This document shows, in pieces, positions 19,213-29,696 of a stretch of DNA of 64,000 nt. The position numbers and the translations under genes are program-made. The notes beneath the pieces were generated by a model. It saw only the letters and a list, made by a program, of their open reading frames with translations. It searched no databases and was not told the origin of the DNA. The stretch's first letter is position 1, and the number at the start of each line of letters is the position of its first letter. The stretch is taken from positions 1,922,001 through 1,986,000 of the forward strand of contig CP075495.1 in assembly GCA_021613535.1 (NCBI GenBank), given 5' to 3'. This stretch comes from Adineta vaga (lineage: Eukaryota; Rotifera).

Positions 19213-19678
19213 TTAAAATTGTCGAAAAACAAAGCCAATGATAGAAAATAGAATGAGCATAGCAATGTTCATAGAATAATTTGAATTGGATGAATTACAT
19301 AATTCATCTTGACAACAATACACACCATTACCTTGTGTACAAGTTGTACTATAATCTTTAGTTACTGTACTACCGACTACTCGTTTCTAAATATCATTAG
19401 ATATTATTTTTTCGTAAAAAATTAACAAATTAATCACTTACCACACAGTAGCTACCTCCATTTTCTGTGATAGCTAAACTAGCTTTGCTAGGACTCCATG
19501 TTTGTCCGCAATTGTTACATTTATAACATTGAAATGCTGCATTACTACGTTCAAGAACTAAAGTACAGTCAGAATTTTATGTATATCATTGAAAATAATC
19601 TACAAAAACGAAATTCTTTAACTTACTTGCTACAAGAAGCAAAAAACAGATAAGAAATACTTTCATGTTGATCATCAT
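19213..19678 (-). CDS. Secreted GPI-anchored Ly6/uPAR three-finger protein
   Basis: I built this small gene from splice signals: exons 19678-19627, 19557-19442 and 19386-19213, with introns of 69 and 55 nt, giving 113 residues. It starts with a signal peptide (MKVFLICFLLLVA). A compact cysteine-rich domain follows: CYKCNNCG near the start, a middle Cys after ENGGSYC, and the diagnostic Ly6 ending YCCQDELCN. After a short Ser/Asn linker comes a hydrophobic tail (MNIAMLILFSIIGFVF) ending two residues before the stop, which is a GPI-attachment signal. The cysteine spacing at the end (CC-x3/4-CN) is the hallmark of the Ly6/uPAR family. Members act outside the cell as receptor modulators or adhesion proteins. 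The ligand is unknown. The first of two adjacent Met codons was taken as the start. Confidence 0.85.
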
Positions 19679-20451
19679 TGATGCAAATAACTGGTGTCTT
19701 GAAATTTTTCTTCGCTATTTAAACTTATTTTCAAATTCAAATCGTATATATTATCCACCTCGTTGTTTTTGTACAAAATATTTGTTAGTAATGTTTATTA
19801 ATTCAATATTGATAAGAAAAATAAAATAGATTTACTCATTTAAATCAATATTCATCCTTCATATTTCAACGAAAATGAAGAAGGTGGTTGTAGGTCATGT
19901 CAATGTTTGCGAATAAAATCAAATAATAGTTTGATTAAATCTTTATTTTTATTAACGTCATGATAATTATTTCATAATATTGATTGATCTTTTCATATAT
20001 TCATTCGATAGTTATAACGATATCGAATGAATTTATGTATTTAGAGATTATATACAAACGTTACGACTTTGTTCAAAGTCATCAAACAAATGAAATTCTT
20101 TATTTTGTATATCATTACAGGTCATTATAATGAATCTCTTCAATCAACAACGATCCGACACAAATTAAGTAAAGAGATAAGAAGTAAACGTGTTTTTTCT
20201 TCTTTCTATCGAAAGCCTATTTTCGTCAACGTGGGTGTTAATCGATATAAACATCTGACATTCATTCTCATCATATATTCAATCAGTGCATATCATAGAA
20301 AATGAATTAGATATTTGATGACAAGACAATGTAGTCTCATACGATCAATGCAAATAACATTTGGTAAAATTTCGCATCATTCTCAATTTATATATTTTAT
20401 CGAATATTAAATTGCAATAATCCACTTCATTTCAATTGAAATATTATAATC
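19679..20451. other. Divergent intergenic region
   Basis: This 770-nt AT-rich gap lies between two genes that both encode secreted proteins and are transcribed away from each other. A 78-codon open frame at 20069-20305 has no family resemblance and is probably chance. Confidence 0.35.
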
Positions 20452-21123
20452 ATGAAATCGTCCACTGCCATCATTGCTCTCGTTACTTTTGTTACCATTG
20501 GTTATACTGTTGGATTTCCATCAGAATTAACACGTCCAGCTAATTATGAAGTCGATGTATTTCCCGAGGTTTGTTTTTATTCTTGGTTTTGAAAAAAAAA
20601 GCAAAAATATTTAAAGTTAACTTTATTGAATTCTAGTCACGCAACTTCTTTCAACAAGTATGTAGATATAAGTTTTAATAAAAAAAAGAACATCTATAAT
20701 TCTTTATCTTTCATATAGCTTCTCATTAATCAAATTGTTAATGTTCTTCCAGTAAATCTTCGTGAAAAAATCGATTCAACTGCACTTTTATTTGGTATGG
20801 TTCGTCATGACTTTCTTCTTCGATGTTTAAAAGAATTACAAGCATTTCAAACTTATTCGAAAATTGATTTTATTACAGCTATACAAAAAACAATTAAATT
20901 CGTTGAAGCAGAAGTTACTTCTGAACAAGAAGAAGAATTAAAACAAATTGAAGATGATGGTATTAAATTAGCCACTTTATTATTTGAAAATAAATTACAA
21001 GCAGGTGAATTAAATAATATTTATGATTTAATTGTTAAAGTTGTTCGAAAACAAACTGATGGACAAGGATTAGCTGATGAATTACCAAAAGCTATTCGAG
21101 ACATTTTGGCTCAACATCCTTAA
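20452..21123 (+). CDS. Secreted helical protein of unknown family
   Basis: I do not recognise this family. Three exons are supported by splice signals and frame: 20452-20568, 20637-20657 (only 21 nt, encoding SRNFFQQ) and 20719-21123, giving 180 residues. The first 22 residues form a clear signal peptide (MKSSTAIIALVTFVTIGYTV). The mature protein is almost entirely amphipathic helix (LLINQIVNVLPVNLREKID, VRHDFLLRCLKELQAFQ, IDFITAIQKTIKFVEAEV, LNNIYDLIVKVVRKQTDGQ) with a single cysteine. It has no transmembrane segment after the signal and no KDEL-type ending, so it is probably extracellular. Tandem AATAAA-like sequence lies at about 21193-21214. It could be a lineage-specific secreted effector or a lipid- or ligand-carrying helical bundle, but the sequence does not prove either. 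Confidence 0.8.
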
Positions 21124-21376
21124 ATAGATGTTTTTCTTTTTAATCAATAAGAATATATTCTTACAGAATTCATCTACTTTTCTTTGGATTATAATAAATA
21201 AATAAATAAATAAAAATCAATTTGAATAGTTATTATTAATCTGTTATTTAATAGAATAAATTATAGAATATAATCAACAAATAAAGTTTAACTTTAACAA
21301 TCTTTGAATACACACACATACATATACACGAAAGAAAAGAAATTTTTACTAAACTTAAAAAAAAATCATCTGATAA

Positions 21377-22036
21377 TTAATGTGCTAAATAATCTTCGAG
21401 AATATTTGCTATATTTGCTTCATCAAATGATTGCAGTTCGTCATTGTTTTCAATTTCCATCCAACCATAGATTGGATCTTCATCATCGATATAATAACGT
21501 CCATTTTCACATCTCAATGGTTGTCGACGAGCATAATTACCTGGCCAATAATGATGTAAATTATTTTGTTCAGCTATATAAACATAATCTGATGTAACAT
21601 CAGTTATAATAGCAACATGACCATAAGGATTTTTTGGACAACGAATATAGATTAGTAATGAATCTATTTTTGGTGCTTCGAAAGAACCATTTGGAACAGG
21701 ACGTAATCGAAAATATCGACCATCAGTAACTCGTTCAATGTGTGGAACATCAGCCCATATGTTACATGCACATGGAATATCTCGAAATGTACAACTTTTA
21801 CGAATTAATAACCATCGACGAGCAAATTCTACACATTGCCATTGATAACCAGTGAAAATGCCATAATGATAATGACGACCACCACCACCACGACAGCTAC
21901 TTGTCCGTTTATTTGAATATGCATGAACATTTGAAGAAGCGGTTCCTTCAATTTCATTCAATGGAACATATTTACTAACTTGACGTGACATCATGTATAA
22001 TCCTATGAAAAGAAAAGAAATAAATAGTATAGGCAT
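21377..22036 (-). CDS. CHAP-domain amidase (glutathionylspermidine amidase-like), probably acquired
   Basis: The single intronless frame encodes 219 residues and is of the CHAP cysteine-peptidase/amidase type. The closest match I recall is the amidase half of bacterial and trypanosomatid glutathionylspermidine synthetase/amidase. The catalytic Cys sits in GYQWQCVEFARRW (about residue 68), the His in YGHVAIIT (about 140), and the third polar residue in YIAEQN (about 156-158). The family signature PNGSFEAPKIDSLLIY lies between them, and the C-terminal part ends in PIYGWMEIE. The first 17 residues (MPILFISFLFIGLYMMS) are hydrophobic and could be a signal peptide or membrane anchor. Related enzymes cleave amide bonds in glutathionylspermidine or in cell-wall peptides. 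With an export signal, peptidoglycan or an extracellular amide would be a possible substrate (inference). The absence of introns among intron-rich neighbours fits horizontal transfer. Confidence 0.88.
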   Translation of the reverse strand: MPILFISFLFIGLYMMSRQVSKYVPLNEIEGTASSNVHAYSNKRTSSCRGGGGRHYHYGIFTGYQWQCVEFARRWLLIRKSCTFRDIPCACNIWADVPHIERVTDGRYFRLRPVPNGSFEAPKIDSLLIYIRCPKNPYGHVAIITDVTSDYVYIAEQNNLHHYWPGNYARRQPLRCENGRYYIDDEDPIYGWMEIENNDELQSFDEANIANILEDYLAH

Positions 22037-22785
22037 GTGGGGTATAACACGCTAGCTTATTGATAAAATCAATTTCCTGTTTGAATAGTTTCCTAGTTTT
22101 ATAATATTCTCAATCATAAGTAAATGAAATGACTGTAAAGAATATCTTACCAATCTTTCAATCAGAAGTATTTCAGTGTAACTGATGATAAGAAATCTTC
22201 TGTCGAATGACTCAACATATACATTATATAACTGTCTAAGTACAACTATATAAATAGCCGCATCCAGTAGTATTTATTACTAATTCCATTCAAGATGTTT
22301 AATAGAGAGGTCGCTTCGTGACAGCTCAGATTTGCCTACACTATTTTTGCTTGGCATACATTAAGAACCGATCATATGAATATATTACAATTAGAATCGG
22401 ATAAATGCTTTTCTAGCTGCAATTTCCAGATATTATACTGAATAATACGTTCTTCTTTCATAGCAAAATTATCTAGTTCAGTAAAGTAACAATGTTCTTA
22501 TACTTATTGAACTAAAATCTCTTTCAAAAAAGACCTTTTGTAATTTTCTTTCCGAAGAATGATAGTGTCTTTATAAGCTAAAACTACCAAATCTGTGATT
22601 AAAATAAACTTCTTGTGTTCTCTATCGTTTTGAGTACGTTCTTTTCTTTTCTCTTCTACTTCACGTTGTAATGACAACAAACGTTTTTTTCGTTACTAAA
22701 CACTCTAACCAATGAATTCAATTCTATCGACAAAAAAATAAAGTAGAATAAACTTTTCTAGTTATATATTCTAAAAAGAAAGCAG
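22037..22785. other. Divergent intergenic region (CHAP amidase / TPR gene)
   Basis: This is about 750 nt between divergently transcribed genes. It is AT-rich. No ORF, tRNA or repeat was found; it must hold both promoters. Confidence 0.35.
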
Positions 22786-23655
22786 ATGTCATTAGATAAA
22801 TTAGATTATGAAACATTAATTGCTAAAACAGAAAATGACGAATTAGAAGAACTTGCAGATGTTTATCATCAATTAGGACGTCTTTCTGTAAATATTAATC
22901 GTGCGATTTCATTCTATAAACGATCAATTGAAATTAATCTTGATTACAAACCAACAGATTATGATCTTCTTTATATAACTTATATTAATCTTGCTATTCT
23001 TCTTACTAAACGTAATGATTATGATGAAGCATTGAAATATTATCGACGTGCATTAAATCTTGATTTTCGTGAACGTGAATCGAATCAATTACGAATTGCA
23101 AATCGTTACAATCAAATCGGTGTAATATTAAAACTTCAAAAGAATTATAAAGAAGCATTGAAATATTTTCATGATGCATTACACATTCAAATAAATATCA
23201 TTTCATCCGATGATCTTATTTTGATTCCAACATATCACAATCTTAGTTCTACATATTGTTTAATACAAGATTATACTTCATCAATTGATTATTATGAAAA
23301 ATCTTTGCAAATTATCAAAGAAAATCTTCCTCAACAACGTTCATTATTAGCCTATACATATAATAAACTTGGAACAATTTTTTGTTTTATAAAAGATTAT
23401 AATAAAGCTTATTCATGTCAAAAGAAAGCATTGGAAATACAAATAGATATGGTTTCATCTGATCATCATCCATCATTAGCTACAAGACATTTTAATATGG
23501 CTGTATCATTAGAAGGTTTAAAACGATTTCAAGAATCTATAGATCATATAACACAAGCTATTGACATCTTACAACAAAGAACATCAGGCATTCATCAACG
23601 TAAAATATCACGTTATCAAAAATATCTTGACATTCTACGTAACTTAAATGATTGA
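22786..23655 (+). CDS. Tetratricopeptide repeat protein (kinesin-light-chain-like TPRs)
   Basis: An intronless frame of 289 residues consists almost wholly of TPR units. Repeated A-x3-Y-x2-A patterns occur roughly every 40-42 residues, for example YINLAILLTKRNDYDEALKY, YNQIGVILKLQKNYKEALKY, YNKLGTIFCFIKDYNKAYSC and FNMAVSLEGLKRFQESIDH. The repeat length of about 42 is that of kinesin light chain and NB-ARC-associated TPRs, which are greatly expanded in bdelloids. TPRs are protein-binding scaffolds. The partner and cellular role cannot be read from the sequence. There is no signal peptide, membrane segment or extra domain. AATAAA lies at 23662-23667, only seven nt after the stop, so the 3' UTR would be very short. 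It could be a detached TPR half of an ART/TPR gene like the neighbour at 24.6 kb. Confidence 0.85.
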   Translation: MSLDKLDYETLIAKTENDELEELADVYHQLGRLSVNINRAISFYKRSIEINLDYKPTDYDLLYITYINLAILLTKRNDYDEALKYYRRALNLDFRERESNQLRIANRYNQIGVILKLQKNYKEALKYFHDALHIQINIISSDDLILIPTYHNLSSTYCLIQDYTSSIDYYEKSLQIIKENLPQQRSLLAYTYNKLGTIFCFIKDYNKAYSCQKKALEIQIDMVSSDHHPSLATRHFNMAVSLEGLKRFQESIDHITQAIDILQQRTSGIHQRKISRYQKYLDILRNLND

Positions 23656-24605
23656 TTTAATAATAAATAGAAAGGAAAGAAAACATTCATCATTTCGCTT
23701 TTTTTCTCTCCCTATCAAGATATTCTTATCATTTTGACAATTAATATCTATCTACTAACAAAATAAACATGTCAATAATAATCTGATATACTTCTTATTG
23801 ATTTCACTGAAAAAGGTAGACAAATCACAGATCGTTCTCTTTTCCGAAAATACTTATGTGATCACGAGATCTTTGGAACTAGACTGATTAGCTCAACATT
23901 AATATTAATAGCACGTCAATTGACAAGCACGTCAATAGAAATACAGATTCATCCTATCAGAGAGTTCATAGTTTTCTTCAGGCTAAGAATATATTTTGTA
24001 TCTAGAATATTATTAATATGGATGCGAAAGAACATTTAGCAATAAAATAATTCATCAAGAGTATCGAATAACTACTAAGGTACGTAAGAATAGATATAAT
24101 TAAAAAGATTATTGTTGACTAGGAAACAAATATAATTTGATTTTCTTATGCTAAACTTTTGATAAGAAGATAGATATGTAAATAAAGAAATTTAGGATGT
24201 ATGAAGAGATATTATATTGACAGAGTAACGTAAATAATAACGATTGTTAAAGTAAACTTCGTCGGCAGATGATAAGAACACTTGAATCGAAAAGGCCTAG
24301 AACGTAATATTTTCTGCCTATTAATGAGAATTTAATAATGAACTATAAATATTATGGAAGATAAATATATAGATAAGACGACATTGAAGTTTAATCAAAA
24401 GAGTGTTGGAAAATAAATGAAGGAAATAGGATGCATTAATGTAAATTTATTTAACATGTTGATGTCTGTCGAGATAGAATATTGTTTAAGAAATCCTCAA
24501 ATATTAGTCATCGTATTGGAAGTGTGCTATGAACATTTGAGAGGAAAAGAATGATGTGATTTGATACGATAAGTTCCCTTATCTTCTTTAGATTGATTAA
24601 TCTCT
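23656..24605. other. Intergenic 0.95 kb
   Basis: This AT-rich gap lies between two tandem TPR-containing genes. It holds AATAAA at 23662-23667. No coding, RNA or repeat feature is supported. Confidence 0.35.
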
Positions 24606-26318
24606 ATGATGGGCTGTTCACATTCAAAATCCATTGGACCTGCTGCTATTTTACCAATTGAACCTGAATCTCGTTCTAAATCTGCAAAATATCGTTCAAT
24701 TTCTCCTCTTGAAAAATCTGATCGTATTGTTGAAGATTGTATGATTATTTGGGTTGTTAATGATTCTTCTAAAGACATAGAATCTGAAAAGGCGAAATTA
24801 CGTCAAATCATTTCAACGATAATAACATTTACTGATCGTGATCAATGTGTGGCATATATAACTAATATTCGTATTGAAAAAGTCTTTCTTATTGTTCCAT
24901 CAATGGAATCATTTCTTGATTCAATTCGAACATCAACTCAACTGGAAAAAACTTACATTTTTAATGAAAACAATATCGAAACAATGACGTCATCGAATAC
25001 ATTCTCTCATATTGATAATCTTTGTAAACAATTAACAATCGATGTTGAATTATGTGGACTTGATCTTTTAGTTCTTACGAGTTCAACATCATTGACATCG
25101 AATGATACAACATCTTCCATTGTAAAGAAACAAGAAGCAGCATTTCTCTATACTCAACTTATTCGTGAAATTGTCTATCGATTAAAATTCGAAAATAATG
25201 CTAAAAGTGAATTCGTTCACTTCTGTCGAATACATTATGCCAATAATCCCGAACAATTACAGATGATCGATGATTTCGAAGCAAATTATCGTCCACAAAA
25301 AGCACTTCGGTGGTTAACACGTCAATGTTTTCTTTGGCGTGTTTTACAACGTACACAACGTTCAATGGAAGTTGATATTCTTTATAAATTAGGTTTTCTT
25401 GTTAAACATGCTCATACACAAATGACAATTTTTCAAGAAAATAACGCAATTATGAATGAAACACATTCAATTGTCTATCGAGGAAAAACAATGTTCAATG
25501 AAAAATTTAATACGTTAATTAAATATAATTGTCATGGTCTTCTTTCGTTTGGAAACTTTTTTATCGGTCATATGAATAAACAAATCGAAATTGATTTTAT
25601 TCAACGACGTCTTACTGCATTTCCTCATGCAACTGGTGTTCTTTTTCAAATACATATTAATCCAACTACTCATAGTACACGAAGTCCATTTGCATCGTTG
25701 GATAGAATTTATGGTGATGAAAATATTGAAAATAATGGCATTCTATTTGGTTTGAATACTGTTTTTCGTATTGATTCGATTGATACATTAGAAAATACGT
25801 TATGGCATGTGAAATTAACTTTAATGTCTGATGATGATCCACAATTGCTTCGTATTGTTGCACCATTACGAAGTAGTGAAGTTCATGCTAATCCTCTTTC
25901 GTACATGGGTAAATTATTTATGGATATGGAAGAATATGCACATGCTGAACAATTCTTTCTTGCAATGTTACAAGATGCATCTGTTCAAAGTCAACCACGT
26001 CGTCTTGTACGTGTACATAATGGTCTTGCAGCTAATTATATGCTCAAAGGTGATTATATGAAAGCATTAGAACAATCTCAACAAGCATTAAATGTTAGTT
26101 TAAGTTATTTACCATCTCGACATACCGATCTTGCTGTTCTATATGATGCAATCGGTAAAAGTTATTTTCATTTAGGTGATTATATAAAAGCCGTTGAAAA
26201 CTATGAACAAGCTGTCGATTTAACTATAATCAATCCTCAATCAAGCAATGATCAATATATTTCTGATTTAAATATTCGAATAAATAGTGTCAAGAAATTA
26301 CTTAATAAAAACTATTGA
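24606..26318 (+). CDS. Lipid-anchored ART-like/TPR protein, ADP-ribosyltransferase pseudoenzyme
   Basis: This single-exon gene of 570 codons has the domain order typical of a large bdelloid family: an N-terminal alpha/beta domain (about residues 40-200, IIWVVNDSS, EKVFLIVPS), an arginine-type mono-ADP-ribosyltransferase-like fold (about 255-420) and C-terminal kinesin-light-chain-like TPRs (about 425-565, MGKLFMDMEEYAHAEQFF, LYDAIGKSYFHLGDYIKAVE). Two adjacent Met codons open the frame. From the second, the protein starts MGCSHSK, a classic N-myristoylation and palmitoylation signal. The first ART residue is present (YRG, Arg about 291). The second motif, normally like SF-x-S-T/S, reads LLSFGNFFIGH and has lost its STS. 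Where an E-x-E precedes LF, the sequence reads ENNGILFGLNTVFRI, so both glutamates are missing. Transfer activity is therefore unlikely. AATAAA lies at 26392-26397. Confidence 0.88.
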   Translation: MMGCSHSKSIGPAAILPIEPESRSKSAKYRSISPLEKSDRIVEDCMIIWVVNDSSKDIESEKAKLRQIISTIITFTDRDQCVAYITNIRIEKVFLIVPSMESFLDSIRTSTQLEKTYIFNENNIETMTSSNTFSHIDNLCKQLTIDVELCGLDLLVLTSSTSLTSNDTTSSIVKKQEAAFLYTQLIREIVYRLKFENNAKSEFVHFCRIHYANNPEQLQMIDDFEANYRPQKALRWLTRQCFLWRVLQRTQRSMEVDILYKLGFLVKHAHTQMTIFQENNAIMNETHSIVYRGKTMFNEKFNTLIKYNCHGLLSFGNFFIGHMNKQIEIDFIQRRLTAFPHATGVLFQIHINPTTHSTRSPFASLDRIYGDENIENNGILFGLNTVFRIDSIDTLENTLWHVKLTLMSDDDPQLLRIVAPLRSSEVHANPLSYMGKLFMDMEEYAHAEQFFLAMLQDASVQSQPRRLVRVHNGLAANYMLKGDYMKALEQSQQALNVSLSYLPSRHTDLAVLYDAIGKSYFHLGDYIKAVENYEQAVDLTIINPQSSNDQYISDLNIRINSVKKLLNKNY

Positions 26319-29300
26319 TTTGTGTTTTTTCTTATCGAGAATGTACATCATTAGTTATGTGTCGTTCATTTTTCTTTTTCTTTTCTTTTAGAATAAAAAC
26401 AACTATCGATATGAGTTATTTACGCTTTAAAGAGAGATGTCGAATTCAAATATAAGTGGAGATTTCAAAAACAAATCTTAACATAAAATTAATTCTTAAG
26501 GAAGACACGTTTTAGTTGTACGTACCTCGATTTCATATTCGGACATAGATATATTTGTATATGTGAGTTAGAATAAAAAACAAAATCCATTCCTATTTTC
26601 ATAGTATAAGTACATAGAAATGCGCTATAAATGTATCAAATTAAAACGACATCTACTCTTACATTATCTTCACGTTATAACAAATAGCTGAACCTTCATT
26701 TATATTCTAACTAATATTTGACAACGCATGAATCACCATGCTGATCGAAAACGATAAAACAAATTGGTATATATAAATAGAATATACTTTCTTTATTAAA
26801 AAGTATGTGAAAAAAAAACTTGATAAGCTTTATTTGACATTAAGATTAGCAAAATCCAACTACAAATGCCATAAATAGATAATATTTCTATATAATCGTT
26901 CGTTAGAAATGTTCTTGTATTTAATAATAAACAAGATTTTACTTAAAATACTGGATTTTCTTTCGATAGATTAAATATTATTGTGTTCTTCTTGGCAAAG
27001 AACTATTTTTGTTAAGTTTATTTATGTACATAAATCTTAAACATGTTTCCTGCACTGATAAAAGAACAATGTATCATTTGTATTCATAAAAACGATAATT
27101 AACTTTCTTTTCTTTCAAGTACATCAATGTGTCTCCATGCGCGTACCCATTTGAATACCCTAAAGTTTTTCGGTACTCGAAAATAAATGCATTATTCATA
27201 TGCTTTTATCACATCTGTTTTTTTCCTCCTCGTTAGACTGTTATTAAAATGAAAGTTACAATATGTGTGTTGCTACTATGCATTCATGTATAATGTAAAT
27301 TTGGCAATTGTTATTTTTCTTTTTGCTTAAATGACGCAGATTGATAAAAGTGATTTCTGAAGGAAAAGATCTAAGTTTGTAAAAAAAACAATAAGTATAG
27401 TTGCGATTGAACAAAAGAAATCTTATTACGAATGAGAAGTATTTTCAGAAGTATGTCTGCGCTTGTTGAAAGATACTTTAGTCGATATGTTTTCACTCAA
27501 TATATTCTCTAAGTGAGAAAAGTACTTTGGTGATATGCTCAACAATCGTTTTAAATAAGATTGATTTGACTGTTATATTCGATTTAGGATATTTCATCTT
27601 ATTATGTCCGTTTCAATAATTTCTTTCTTTGGATTTACAAGTGTTGAAAGATTATGTTCATCTATCAGCTGGAAAATGTCAAGTTTCACAATGATTTCTA
27701 AGTAAAAAAAAGAACTCTTCATTACTTACCTAGTTTCATCATCATTTTTAGAGTTTTTTCTTCTTCAAAGATAATAATTTTTTGTTTCTCTTTACGTTTT
27801 GTACCTGTGCGTGATATATTCAATTTAATCAAGTGTAAAAGCTCATTTTGAAGGATTCTCTTTTGTTTAAAATAAGTAAAACTTCATTTTCATCTGTAAA
27901 CATTAATGACTTGTCAAATATAGGTTTTGGCTCAAATTATATTTCTTTCAAGTTTCATTATGGTAGGTGTTAGAAAATGTGTTTCTTTTTCTAATTCTAT
28001 ATATAGATGTTCTAGGAACTACTCTTTTCAAACAAATGACGTCAAATATAGTTGATGATAATTGACTTGTATTATGATTAATGACATCTCTTCGGGACAC
28101 TTTAATTATATATCATTGATAGTGAGACGTACATGAACGATAACGATATCAAAGGAAGTGACATAGTGTTGTTTTTTTCTGAAGAATTATTTCTATTTGA
28201 GTTGTTAATCAAAAAGCATTAGTTGAGAAAAGTCCTTCATGTCAAACTTCGATGCAAATTGTGTTGATTTGATTGATGTTCTCCATGATTTATTCATATG
28301 AATATTAATAACTTGTATCTTTGGGATTTCTTTTTCATGAAAATAAAAAGGCGTTTCTGAAGATTCTGATGATATTTCAAAGAGAATTCTTATTCGAAGT
28401 AATAAATTGTAGACATTTATGTTGTCAGCAATCGAGACCTCTCCGTAGAAAAAAAAACGCTTTTTCATGTATGAATGAATGTTTTTCTTTAATATGAAAC
28501 AGACTTATGTCCTTCAGACAAGTTCCAGTGCATTTCTTCTCTACTTCTAATCTATTCTTGAGTGAATATGCACCAGAACACTCGATTTGTCAGAAATAAT
28601 GTACTCCCCTCGATTCTTAAACAAACGTTAGATAATGGATCAGTTGTAAAGACCAGAAAAATGAACGATTTACTTTGACAATATTTATGATTTGAGTTTA
28701 TTAAAATCAACATAAATTAAACTTGAAGATAAGATTTACTCATGTATAATAAGGAAATACTTTGATGTTTAGTAGGAGATACATTAAGGAAATGATTGTC
28801 ATGACAGTTTTTTTCAAATAATGCGAATATCAAGAGTAGAAGAAACGGAAACAGAACCGATAGACAACATCATCAAATGTATTTTGTTCCGTTTCAAGCA
28901 TATTATTTTCACTTAATAATCTTCGAAAAAACTGACATAAATGTAGACACTAATTTCTCAAGTATTATCTCTGATGTTAATGACTATAATTTACAAAAAT
29001 GTAAATTATTTCTGTTACAAAAATGACCTAGTTTATCTTCTATATTCGAAATAAAAACCTACTGATAATAAATTTTTATTTTTAACATATTTTATTAAAA
29101 TCATTATTTAAATATATTACGTTTGATAGATTATAAGAACATTGCATGTCACATAATACTAACTACTTTAAATAATGTGATAAAGATTGAGAAGGCTATT
29201 TATTGTACTATAGTTTGTTTTAATTAAAAGAATTACTAGAAGGTCAATGAATAATATTTGACTATGTGAAGGTAAGAAATTCTCAGAAGTATTGTTTGAG

Positions 29301-29696
29301 CATGACGAACAATTCTGTTATCTGTAAATCTTTTTATTAAATAGAAATGATGTTTAACACGCGAGATTAGAAGACAAAGACATAAAAACTGATGATGTTT
29401 ATCTGTTTATGACGGAGAAAAAGATTAGATGGAGGAGAAAAATATCCATGCGAGATACAATGAAACAATATTGTAGATATATCAGGATGAAGAGTTCATT
29501 ATAAATTTAGAGTCAACACAAAATATCACATCTACTACGATAAAAATAGCTCTGCTTGCCGTTCGTAAGAGAAAAACGAGAGAAAGGAGCGAAAACTAGT
29601 GTTTTTTCTTCTTCTTCTTTTTTTCCCTTTTTTTTCCTCTTTCTTTTCATCATTTTCCTACTTGACCAAGTCATCTATCATATTCATTCACAATAG
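26319..29696. other. 3.4-kb gene-free stretch
   Basis: This is the longest gap in the window. It is AT-rich and stop-rich on both strands; the one ORF of some length (28205-28468, -) has no recognisable features. Immediately before the receptor gene there is a long polypyrimidine tract (about 29600-29650). No tRNA, transposon terminal repeat or satellite was seen. Distal regulatory DNA or a long non-coding transcript is possible but unsupported. Confidence 0.4.

Noticed and set aside
20069-20305. 78-codon open frame between the Ly6-like and secreted helical genes
   Set aside because: There is no family resemblance, codon structure is weak, and it sits in a likely promoter region.
22786-26318. 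TPR gene and ART/TPR gene as one transcript
   Set aside because: A poly(A) signal follows the first stop at 23662, and 950 nt of stop-rich DNA separates them. No splice signals join the two.
28205-28468. 87-codon minus-strand frame in the 3.4-kb gap
   Set aside because: It is an isolated frame without splice context, homology or a coding-like pattern.
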